From Rhynchospora pubera (lineage: Eukaryota > Streptophyta > Magnoliopsida > Poales > Cyperaceae): a DNA stretch of 64,000 nt. Position 1 is the stretch's first letter, and every line of letters starts with the position of its first letter. Under the pieces are notes generated by a model. It had not been told where the DNA came from. It ran no database searches and saw only the letters and a list, made by a program, of their open reading frames with translations. This document shows, piece after piece, positions 33,072 through 41,526 of this stretch. The position numbers and the translations under genes were made by a program. The stretch lies in the NCBI GenBank assembly GCA_028095005.1, contig CM051460.1:188836742-188900741 (forward strand), written 5' to 3'.

Positions 33072-34009
33072 GCGAAGTCACGGCCGGACGGGGACAGATT
33101 GGTGGAAAGGAAAAATTCAGCTGGCAATTAAACACCAACTCGTGAACCGGGTCAATTATACTGACTATAAGAGTTGACACAAAATTGACTACACAGTTAC
33201 TGTTTCAAAAATCGGTGGAAAACTCAACGCGTGTGAATTCCTTATTCCATGGTCATCCAAACACACTCTTCATTTTGAGAGATTCACTTCCCTTTGTACG
33301 AAAATGCCCCGCACATTTTCAAGTGGATGTGAAATGAAAGATGTAAAATTGAAGGAATTCGAGGAGTATTTTCGTTCAAATTGGAGTGGATTTAAAAAAT
33401 CGGAGAGTGTAGGAAGCACCCAGTGCTACTGTACCATTGTTATTGTGAAAGAAAATATTAAAAATATATATTTATCAAAAACTCATGAATCAAGCGAAAC
33501 TCGATTACCCCATTTATATGGTATGTTTGGCATTCCCACGCTACAATATTTTTATTTTATTTTTTTAAAAATAAAATAGAGGTTTAAGTAACCCAACTTA
33601 TTTTTAAATTAAATGTCTATGAAAAATCTCCCGGCCGGATTTTAAACTTGCGACTTTAGTCAAAGTGCATTGTTTTTTGTCACTGGACCAAGAGCTGGTT
33701 TTCAGTATTTTTATTTTTATATTATTTTATTAATAAATTAATTTATTTTACTGATTAAACCCGTGCGTATCCTCCCCCGCTAAATAATCTTTTCCGCGAC
33801 ACGGCATCTGAACTCTCCAAAAATTTTCAGGAATTATAAGTGCCATCGGCAAATATACCATCCCAGCCATCGCTGCTATGTGTTACAAATGTTCAGTTTA
33901 ATAATAAGAAGTGTTCAGTTTAATAATAAGAAGTGTTCCCGAAATTATTTAATATAAAAATTCAGACACCAAAAAATTTAATAGAAAGAATTATTTTTTT
34001 TTTAATAAG
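33072..34009. other. intergenic, low-copy or degraded repeats
   Basis: Contains a 22-bp tandem duplication (GTGTTCAGTTTAATAATAAG, about 33891-33935). The minus strand of 33630-33700 looks like a degraded tRNA-derived SINE head but is too diverged to call. No gene recognised. Confidence 0.45.
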
Positions 34010-34021
34010 AAGAAAGTTCCA

Positions 34022-34200
34022 ACGCGTTTATAAATCGCGCCTCTATCTCTCCTCTCGAACGCGTTTTATAAACGCGTTACAAGCCTTAAAACGCGTTTAT
34101 AAAACGCGCTAGAAGGCTGAACTTTCGGAATAGTTAAAACGCAATTAACGCGTTTATAAAACGCGCTAGAAGGCTTCTTACCCGTTTATAAAACGCGCTG
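34022..34200. repeat. left palindrome cluster of the MULE domain
   Basis: About five copies of CGTTTATAAAACGCG-type motifs, including a perfect 21-nt palindrome around 34058-34078 (AACGCGTTT-tat-AAACGCGTT), each often followed by GCTAGAAGGCT. They end about 110 bases before a TATA-like TTATATAAG (34310-34318). Confidence 0.9.
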
Positions 34201-34471
34201 GGAGGGCAACATTCCAACTTCTATCACTTCGATCAAACTTTAGTCATTTCGATCGAACTTTAGTCATTTCTGTCTATAAGTTTGTGAATTTATAACCGCG
34301 TTATTTGAAGTTATATAAGACTATACATTCTCGCAGAATTGAAATCGTCCACAACAGATTATCGCTTACAATTTAAAAACCTATCAATCAAATCCAAAAA
34401 TATCTACAATTACAATATATGTCAACCAGTGTCCAACTTTTGGTGCTTCTTACTTCCACATCGGTTGTAGT

Positions 34472-37437
34472 ATGCATACCACATTTGCTGAAATTCGAAA
34501 TGAATTATACAGCAGGCTACAGATTTTAGAAACCCAGTACACTTTGAATATCCATGGTCGTTACAACGAAATTGTAAATGGGAGATATGAATCGCTATTT
34601 CTTCCTGTAAATTCTGAAGATCAATGGCGCTTTTTTTACCACGAGACATTCGAGACGAGAGGGTTACCGATTATTGAGTTGCATGTTGATTTCATCCCCG
34701 TATATGGCACGGGACCAGATCTGAACCTAACACCCCTTGACGAGCCCGGTAGCAGTGAGCCAAACACTTCCTTAAACCTTATGTGTGGCCAGCAATCCAC
34801 CCCTTACCAATACACTGGCGAACAGTCCGTTCCTACGCAAGACAATAACACATCAGGAGATGAAGTCGAGGTTGCCGATGGTGATGAAGATGAGGGTCCG
34901 GCGACTTACTCCGACCTTCCTACGGGAGAAGAATATACCGATGTGGAGGACTTCTCCGAGAGAGAAGTGCCTTTTTATGCAAACTGCGACCAGCCATACG
35001 TTTCAGGAAGGACGGACTTGCACCATCCTGTAAGTGAATTGTGTGATATTTCCATGTTTGAGTATGCTGGTATGCCGGAGCGTAGTTTAGGGCCACAAGG
35101 CGAACTTGCTGTTGGTAAACGATTCGGTTCCAAAAAACAACTAATTCTAGCTGTCTGTGATGTTTCATGCAAAACAAATCGAGAAGTTCGAACGGAAACT
35201 AGCAATAAACAAAAAATTGTAATGGTTTGCATGCAAAAACCGAATTGTAAGTGGCGATTGTATGGTAGACGTGAGAGTTATAATACAAATTGGAAGATCT
35301 CTACCAATCCAAATGAGCATATTTGTTCGAGACCCCCGGGCCAAAAAGGTCACGCAAACCTTACAGCTAGTCTCATTGCCGAACACGTTAGGGATGAATC
35401 GAAAAAAAATTTGGGAAAAAGTGTCCAGGACATAGGAAGCCTCATAAGGGCTAGATATCCACGTATTGAACCGACTTATAATAAACTATGGCGTGGGAGG
35501 GAGCGAGCGTTGGAGCAATTGTTTGGGTCTTGGGAAGGGGCCTACAATAAACTTCCACGCCTTCTGGAGGCAATGAAGGCGACGACCCCAGGAACGAAAT
35601 ACACAATAGTTTCTTGGCCTACAGACGATCCTAACGTTGGCGTCTTCAGGATGGCAGCCTGGGCTTTTGGTCCGTTCATAGAAGCGATGAAATATGCCAG
35701 ACCTGTTATCTCAATTGATGCTAGTTTTTTATCGGGCCGATACAAAGGTAGATTGTTCTCAGTGTGTGGTTATGATCCAGAAAATCGATTAATTCCGGTT
35801 GCATTCGGATTGGGCGAAAATGAAGATAAGGATACTTGGGGATGGTTTATGTCTTGGGTTAGATGGAAAGTTTTAGGGCGGAACACTAGATAGTGTGTCA
35901 TATCTGACCGTCATAAGGCAATAAAAGCGGTATTTGCATCCGTAGATTACGGTTGGAAGGCACAAGGTGCGCATGAAGTAGCGATTCATCGGTTCTGCAT
36001 GCAGCATGTTGCGGAAAACTTATGGAAGGAGGCTGGCGGGTCACAAGATGCTGATTTGAAAAACTTTTTCAAATGTAGACTTGCTAACAAGAAAAACCCT
36101 AGACGTTTTAGAGAGAATTGGGGAGTACTGAAGGAAAAACCTGAGGGCTTATCAGTACCTAAGAAATTGTGGTAAAATTAATGAAAATGACAACAACGAG
36201 CGGCCAAAACTATATAAATGGGCTCAGAGTTTTGACAAGGGGCATCGGTGGGGTATAATGACGAGTAATGGATCGGAGAGTCTGAATAATGTGTTTAGAA
36301 TAGAGAGAAGATTACCAGTGACAACACTTATAGAAGGCACGTGGCATAAATGTGCCAACTGGATGAACAAGCGAACACAAGTAGCACTTCAAAGGTTGAG
36401 TTTAGGAGAAAGATGGCCGGAAGGAGTAAAGAATAAATTGATCAAGCATGATGGAAAATCACGTAAGTACTTAAAGAAAAAGAATTCAATTCATTCATTC
36501 ATTTTAATCCATTTTGAACTAACTTCATCTTTTTGTTGCAATCTCAGAGGAGTTTATGAGCACATTCGTGTTAAGATTGGACCTTGGAGAATTTTGCGTG
36601 AAAGTTCGCGAGGAGTACCGTGATGGTGTAGGCTACGATTATTCCCATTACACAGTTCAAATTCCACCCGACATGGAGCAAACCGATGTGCAATTGCCCT
36701 TCACTCGAACCACATGTGAGTGCCAAAAACCACAATTGACAGGTATCCCTTGCGCACATGTCATTGCTGTTTGCAGGGAGACAAATTACAATGTAGATCA
36801 ATTTGTGGATGGTCACTATAACATGCAAAACCAGCACATGATTTGGTCAGCAGGTCGGTTTCATTGTTACAAAGATGAGGAAGAGTGGCCAGTTTATACA
36901 GGTCCGATAATTGTCCCCGACAAGAGTTTGGTCAATCGAGGAAGGCGCAAAATCATTCGTGCAGAGATGTGGATGGATAGGATGGAAGGAAGGAAAGGTG
37001 GAGGTTCCACAAGTAAAACCAAAAAGAAAAATCAAGGAGAAGCTTCAACCAGTCAACCGCGACTAGCAGCACCTCAACCCCCATATCCGATGGACGCATT
37101 GCAATCCGGTCGATACACCAGTAGACCACCAACAAGGGCCAACAGTCCAAGAAGGGCAGCGAGTACTGAACGTACGGTTCGGACTCGTCAAACACCCATT
37201 CAACCAGGACGAATGTCATTGCATGTTGATCCACGAAGCAACAATAATAGGGAGGACCAAGAATCTGTACAATCACAGAGAAATTCTATAAGCATTGATC
37301 CAGGGAGGACCAATATGAGAAGTGAGTCGGCTAGATTTCCAACAGATCAAGGCAATACATCAGGGGAGAGAGGACGAAAAGGATTGTTTGGGGGGAAATT
37401 TCGCAATGTACTGTCTTTCGGTAGGAAGAAAAAATGA
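34472..37437 (+). pseudogene. Mutator-like (MULE) transposase, one nonsense codon and one frameshift
   Basis: The protein would bind element ends and cut and paste them in the nucleus. Block 1 (34472-35893): acidic N-terminal region, MuDR-type DNA-binding domain (VGKRFGSKKQLILAVCDVS, WRLYGR, HICSRP) and start of the MULE domain with SIDASFLSGRYKGRL, whose Asp is the first catalytic residue. TAG at 35891-35893 interrupts; the same frame resumes at once with CVISDRHKAIKAVFAS (second Asp) and HRFCMQHVAENL. A one-base frameshift near 36140-36150 moves to the frame holding MTSNGSESLNNVFR. An intron (36463-36547, CAC|gtaagt ... ctcag|AGG) leads to the last block with a SWIM zinc finger CECQKPQLTGIPCAH and a basic Ser/Arg/Pro-rich tail. 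Only two lesions, so inactivation is probably recent, or supplied in trans. Confidence 0.9.
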
Positions 37438-37439
37438 AA

Positions 37440-37797
37440 AAAATTGAAGATTAAGTGTTGTCGTAATTTTATATATTGTAATGGAATGTATTGTAAGAGA
37501 ATTTTACAATTAACTCGTATAATATAATGTTGAAAGGTTTAGTGTTAGCTTGAGGAATTTTATTGTGCCGAAGGAAATCCTTCGATCCGTCAAGAAGAGC
37601 ATTGACAGACATGCATTCTTGTTATCTACAAAAAGCCCTAATCCTAAAAGGCTTTGTACACTATAGTTCATCCGACCTTCATGTAAAGACTGAGGCACTT
37701 GAACTGTTTAGTGTTGAGAAGCAGTTAATTAACTCATATAATGGGACCCTCAGCATTCAATTAACTATTTAGCGTTGAGAAGCAGTTAATTAGCTCG
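37440..37797. other. 3' flank of the transposase
   Basis: No gene recognised. The word GTTGAGAAGCAGTTAATT occurs twice (about 37714 and 37773), a 60-bp-spaced direct repeat. Confidence 0.5.
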
Positions 37798-38085
37798 TAG
37801 CGCTAAAAGGCTTTGTACCCTTTTATAAAACGCGCTAAAAGGCTTTCTACCCTTTTATAAAACGCGTTAAAAGGCTTTACCCTATTATAAAACGCGTTCA
37901 AAGGCTTTCTACCCTTTTATAAAACGCGCTAAAAGGCTTTACCCTTTTATAAAACGCGCTAAAAGGCTTTACCCTTTTATAAAACGCGTTAAAAGGTTTT
38001 GTACCCTTTTATAAAACGCGTTAAAAGGCTTTGTACCCTTTTATAAAACGCGTTAAAAGGCTTTACCTTTTTATAAAACGCCCAA
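37798..38085. repeat. tandem minisatellite of the MULE palindrome half-motif
   Basis: Nine units of about 30 bases, consensus CCCTTTTATAAAACGCG plus YTAAAAGGCTTT; TATAAAACGC starts near 37824, 37856, 37886, 37918, 37948, 37978, 38010, 38042 and 38072. All in one orientation. Confidence 0.95.
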
Positions 38086-38159
38086 TTCTCGCATCTCTCA
38101 TTCTCACCTCTGAATATCATTCTCGTCTCTCATTCTCACCTCTCTCATTCTCACCTCTC

Positions 38160-38249
38160 AATGTTAATAAGTGCGAAATTGTAATAAGAGATTTTCCGGT
38201 GGAATCTGTTATTATGTACGAAGGTCGGCCAAGATGGACAGCTCGCTAA
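38160..38249 (+). pseudogene. fragment related to the minus-strand gene at 40209-40637
   Basis: Reads NKCEIVIRDFPVESVIM YEGRPRW then stop. The nucleotide run GGTGGAATCTGTTATTA and the peptide FPVESVI recur in the unit at 40209-40637 on the opposite strand. Like that unit it directly follows a block of palindrome motifs. Function unknown. Confidence 0.5.
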
Positions 38250-38394
38250 CTTCATCATCATCTGAGGTAGACCAACACTCTGCTTCCTACGATCATGGGT
38301 AATGGGCGGTAGAGTTCTGCCGACCCAATTAGGAAAGAACTCGACGACTGTCGAAAGCTCTCGCAGAATTGGGCAACCGTCCATGAGTCTCCGC

Positions 38395-38630
38395 AAATCG
38401 TTGTTTTCATATTAATGAGAATTATTGTAATGAAAATTGTTATTAATTTAAAATCGTTGTTTTCATATTAATGAGAATTATTGTAATGAAAATTGTTATT
38501 AATTTAAATCGTTGTTTTCATATTAATGAGAGTTATTGTAATGGAAATGATTATTAATTTTTATATTAATGGGTTATGAATATTTGTAATGGAAATTTTT
38601 TTTAATTTTTATATTAATTAGTTATAAATA
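38395..38630. repeat. 55-56-bp minisatellite, about 3-4 copies
   Basis: AAATCGTTGTTTTCATATTA begins at 38395, 38451 and 38506, followed by TGAGAATTATTGTAATG; a fourth copy is degraded. Confidence 0.9.
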
Positions 38631-38804
38631 TTAAAACATAGATAAAACATAAATTCATACACAATAATTTAGATAATTAATTAAAACATAGATAAAATAT
38701 AAATTCATACAATAACATAAATTCTAGATATGAAGTTCATATTACAAATTAAATTTCATAGAAAATAAAATAGATAAATTCCATTATTCTAGCACAATTA
38801 AACT

Positions 38805-39059
38805 CTAATTTTTCTCCACTTCCTTAACCTCTTTATTCTTCTCCTCCTCCTTATTCTCACTAGAACTCTCATCTATTTTAACCCCCATACTAAAATCAGG
38901 GCTCCTGCCACATCCTGGAGGGAAACGACGTACAGCCGAGACGGCCCTTCTCTTCGGAGGGCCGTACAATGGGATCCTTTTTGCTCCCACATTAGGTGTT
39001 CCCTCCCCCACCTTGGATGTTTCCTCCCCCATCTTATTATTGTTTTGAGCCTTCTCCAT
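38805..39059 (-). CDS. 84-residue protein with a SUVH5/6-like N-terminal motif
   Basis: A short ORF from ATG 39059. The core PPKRRAVSAVRRFPPGCGR resembles the conserved stretch (SAVRDFPPGCG) found in the N-terminal half of plant SUVH5/6-type H3K9 methyltransferases; the SRA, pre-SET and SET domains are absent. The C-terminus is a Glu/Lys-rich tail. A TATA box (TATATATA at 39131-39138, minus strand) lies about 70 bases upstream and a motif copy (39150-39166) just beyond it. It diverges from the 101-residue gene at 39565. It may be a captured host fragment (as in Pack-MULEs) or an element accessory protein. Coding status is plausible, function is not known. Confidence 0.5.
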   Translation of the reverse strand: MEKAQNNNKMGEETSKVGEGTPNVGAKRIPLYGPPKRRAVSAVRRFPPGCGRSPDFSMGVKIDESSSENKEEEKNKEVKEVEKN

Positions 39060-39564
39060 TTCTCAAATTTCTGATTTTACGCGTCATTTGTTTGTGATTT
39101 TGTCATACGAAATAGGAGAACGAATTGAGATATATATAGGCAATTATTTAGCCGTTTATAAAACGCGCTAGAATAGGGGTCTGTTCAAAAAACGCGCTAT
39201 AAAAAGCTGCTCAAACACAGTAAAACACAGTATCACGCTGCTCAAAAAGTGGACACCACCTTCGTACGCGTTTATAAAACGCGTTGGAGGCCTTCGAACA
39301 CGTTTTATAAACGCGTACGAAGGTGGAGTCCAGGTAAAACAGTAAAACAGACTGACAGCCTGCGAAAGTATTGAATTCCATTAACTTAGCCCTTCGTACG
39401 CGTTTATAAAATGCGCTCAAACCTTATTACGCGTTTTATAAACGTGTAATAAGGGTTGAGTCTATAAATAGTCATCCTTCTCCGCAAATTCACGTCGAAA
39501 ATTCAGAAATCAAAAACCAAAACTTTAGAGAAGTTACGCAGAGAAAAGAAACCGAGAAAACATA
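39060..39564. promoter_or_regulatory. divergent promoter with long palindromes
   Basis: Lies between the 84- and 101-residue genes. It holds a motif copy at 39150-39166; a perfect 26-bp inverted repeat (39256-39281 with 39301-39326, 19-base loop); and a 15-bp-arm palindrome with one mismatch at 39422-39454. TATA boxes point outward: 39131-39138 (minus) and TATAAATA at 39463-39470 (plus), the latter only 9 bases after the last palindrome. Confidence 0.7.
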
Positions 39565-39870
39565 ATGTCAACTAAACCACGTCATGTTTGTACCGGTGTG
39601 CTTCTACAAGGAGATGGAGGAATAAGTAAACGAGATATTCTTCGGCACGTCTACTTGCACTATCTTTCCGACAAATTTTACGTGAAGGTTTTTCAACGCG
39701 ACGTTTTTGAAGTGAGAGGGCCGAAATATTGGACGGATGTAGTTAAGAGGGATGGAGGATATCATGTCCGACGTGGAGATGGAATCGTTTGGTTGCGTTT
39801 GCAACAGGTATGTCCTCCTGGATTTGAAAATCACCCGTTAAATGGAAATGACATATATCATTTGGACTGA
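39565..39870 (+). CDS. 101-residue protein of unknown family in the MULE domain
   Basis: Starts MSTKPRHVCTGVLLQGDGG and ends NGNDIYHLD. It is mixed alpha/beta-like, moderately basic in the middle (KVFQRDVFEVRGPKYW, HVRRGDGIVW), with no signal peptide or membrane segment. The context favours a real gene: TATA box at 39463-39470, a purine-rich leader of about 70 bases (AAACCGAGAAAACATA before the ATG), one exon. I recognise no domain. Its position, driven from a palindrome-bearing divergent promoter, suggests an element-borne accessory protein, possibly a DNA binder; this is inference. Confidence 0.55.
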   Translation: MSTKPRHVCTGVLLQGDGGISKRDILRHVYLHYLSDKFYVKVFQRDVFEVRGPKYWTDVVKRDGGYHVRRGDGIVWLRLQQVCPPGFENHPLNGNDIYHLD

Positions 39871-40208
39871 TTATTAGGTTTTCTATAATTAGATGTTTTT
39901 ATTATTGTGTGTTCTATTATTATCTGTTTCCTTTTATGTTTTAGTATATGTATTAATTCGTGTTTTAGTATATGTATTAATTCGTGTAGTATATGTGTTG
40001 TAAGTTTTATTATCTAATTTATTTTAGTTTTTATTTTATCCATTTTCATTTTTTTGTGAAATTCGAAATATTAATATTAAGAGACTTAATATTTATTTAA
40101 ATTATATTAGACATTACAACTCAATGAACATTATAATAAAAAACACAATACAAATTAAAAATTACAATTTATTAAAATTTTGAACCACACAATACACAAC
40201 AAAAAAAA
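39871..40208. other. AT-rich spacer between two convergent small genes
   Basis: Likely 3'UTRs. The phrase TGTTTTAGTATATGTATTAA is repeated at about 39940 and 39961. Confidence 0.5.
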
Positions 40209-40637
40209 TTACAAAATACATGATATTAAATTTTGAACCACATAAAAAAAAATTGTAGAAGATCCATTGCTAAGGGTGGGAAGAGAAAACATCACCGCAA
40301 CTAATAGAGAAGAGTCGGGCGACTGATTGTCATATTGACCCTCTCTTTTTCTGAGACTTGGATGAAGATGACTGCATGTATGCAGATTCTCATCCAAGGA
40401 TGTCGGCTGCGGTGTTATGGCTCGTAGACCCAGCCCAACAAACCGTCCTCTACACGTAATAACAGATTCCACGGGAAAGTTTTTATTTTAAAGTTGGTGG
40501 AATATTAATAGCCATAAGGATTGTGTGCGACTCTGTATCAGTGAATAAGTGTGCCGCATACAACCCTTATGGCTATTAGTTTCGCACCAACTAATATTAT
40601 TTTGCATTTCACCATCTAACACTTGTTTTCCTCTCAT
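40209..40637 (-). pseudogene. small gene-like frame (about 140 codons) with one stop, MULE-associated
   Basis: From ATG 40637 one frame reads MRGKQVLDGEMQNNISW and on to TAA at 40488-40490, then continues open as NKNFPVESVITCRGRFVG down to 40209. The FPVESVI part matches the fragment at 38160-38249. The part between CETN and NFPVE, absent from that fragment, is the hairpin at 40492-40592, so the stop came with an inserted or inverted-duplicated segment. A TATA box (40701-40708, minus) and two palindrome motifs (40735-40780) lie upstream, as for the other units. No known domain. Confidence 0.4.
40492..40592 (-). ncRNA. candidate small-RNA hairpin (40-bp arms, 21-nt loop)
   Basis: Arms 40492-40531 and 40553-40592 pair over 40 positions with about nine mismatches; the inner part TAATAGCCATAAGG is perfect. 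On the minus strand it lies about 110 bases after a TATA box. The geometry resembles a plant pre-miRNA, but the sequence matches no conserved miRNA I know. A mini inverted repeat is the alternative. A second, weaker hairpin (about 40357-40399) lies in the same unit. Confidence 0.35.
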
Positions 40638-40700
40638 TTTTTCCTTTTTTTCAGATCTCTTTTCTTTTTTTTTTTTAATTTTGGACGACAGAAGGTTGGG

Positions 40701-40780
40701 TATTTATATGTAAATTAGATCTCTCGAACGCGTTTTATAAAAGGGTAAGAAGGCTTCTTACGCGTTTTATAAACGCGTAA
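40701..40780 (-). promoter_or_regulatory. TATA box and right-hand palindromes of the MULE domain
   Basis: TATAAATA on minus (40701-40708); motif AACGCGTTTTATAAAA at about 40735-40750; perfect 23-nt palindrome TTACGCGTTT-tat-AAACGCGTAA at 40758-40780. Confidence 0.65.
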
Positions 40781-41023
40781 AATCAGAAGATAACGCGCAA
40801 AGTAATAACAAAATAATGTGCTAAAATGGTCAATAATCTCGGCCTTCTATCAGGCATTTCAACAAACACGTGGTGTTCATGGTGAAACATGGTTAGACAT
40901 AGCCATTAATGCGAGAAAAAGATGGTAAAACTTTGCAACTGCATAGTGTGAACTTATAGAAGCCGAAATCGGTTGTAAATAGCATGTGTAAATTATGGGA
41001 GTTTGGTAGATGAAAACCTAAGC

Positions 41024-41031
41024 TATAAATA
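41024..41031 (+). promoter_or_regulatory. TATA box of the array LTR
   Basis: TATAAATA in AAGCTATAAATAGAGG, a good polymerase II core element; repeats at 43588, 46152, 48716 and 51280. Confidence 0.7.
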
Positions 41032-41434
41032 GAGGTGCATGGTTCATCAAGTTCTCAAACCAAATCAAAATCACAAATAAACGAGTTCAGAGAGTTTGAG
41101 AGAGCGAGAAGGAGCTTGGGCAGGAGCGGGCTATAGCAGGAAGGGTGTACGGTGTCTCCCCGAAGAGTTCGTCGTTAAGGTAGGGGCCGTCCTGACCTTT
41201 GTTGTTTCATCCTCTTTCTTTTGAATTTCAATCCCATTTTGTTGCTTTGATCTAAATAAGTACCAAGTAGATGATTTATGTCAATTAGAATGAAAATCTG
41301 ACAATGTTGAATCTCATTCAAAGATGAAAATACAAAACACGTTTTCAACTGTTAAAAATGCGGACTGCTGCTGTTTGGAGAAGATGGTTCGATAATATAC
41401 ATTAAATATATATTATTCGATTTTAGTTCACAAA

Positions 41435-41526
41435 AGATGCGTAGTTCAGTTGGTCAGTAGTGAGATAGTTAAGGCTCTTAATTTAGGAGTGCCAAGTTCG
41501 AATCCCACCTCTTGCATATATGTTTT
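41435..41526 (+). ncRNA. tRNA-like sequence with Pol III A and B boxes inside the LTR (copy 1 of 5)
   Basis: A box TAGTTCAGTTGG (41442-41453) and B box GTTCGAATC (41496-41504) fit the consensus exactly at tRNA-like spacing; GGCTCTTAA recalls a tRNA-Lys anticodon loop; TTTT at 41523-41526 could end transcription. The T stem does not pair and the acceptor stem is weak, so it is not a functional tRNA but a tRNA-derived (SINE-like) segment. Copies start at 43999, 46563, 49127 and 51691. Confidence 0.6.

Larger units (their letters stand above)
34010..40800 (+). mobile_element. Mutator-like element domain, extent inferred
   Basis: A broken MULE transposase (34472-37437), three small gene-like units (38805-39059, 39565-39870, 40209-40637) and a fragment at 38160-38249 share the recurrent motif ACGCGTTTTATAAACGCGT or variants, found in this window only between 34022 and 40780. 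That shared motif, not terminal repeats, is why I group them. No convincing long TIR or 9-bp duplication was found, so the limits are approximate; non-TIR MULEs are known. Confidence 0.5.

Noticed and set aside
33630..33700. tRNA-derived SINE on the minus strand
   Set aside because: B-box-like and A-box-like words are present but too diverged, and no tail or duplication was found.
37798..38085. Regularly spaced repeats resembling a CRISPR array
   Set aside because: Eukaryotic context, no cas genes, and the spacers are themselves near-identical; it is a tandem minisatellite.
40209..40472. Stand-alone 87-residue gene
   Set aside because: It has no ATG start; it is the downstream part of a longer frame beginning at 40637 and broken by TAA at 40488-40490.
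41435..41526. Functional tRNA-Lys gene
   Set aside because: A and B boxes are fine but the T stem does not pair and the acceptor stem is weak; kept only as tRNA-like.
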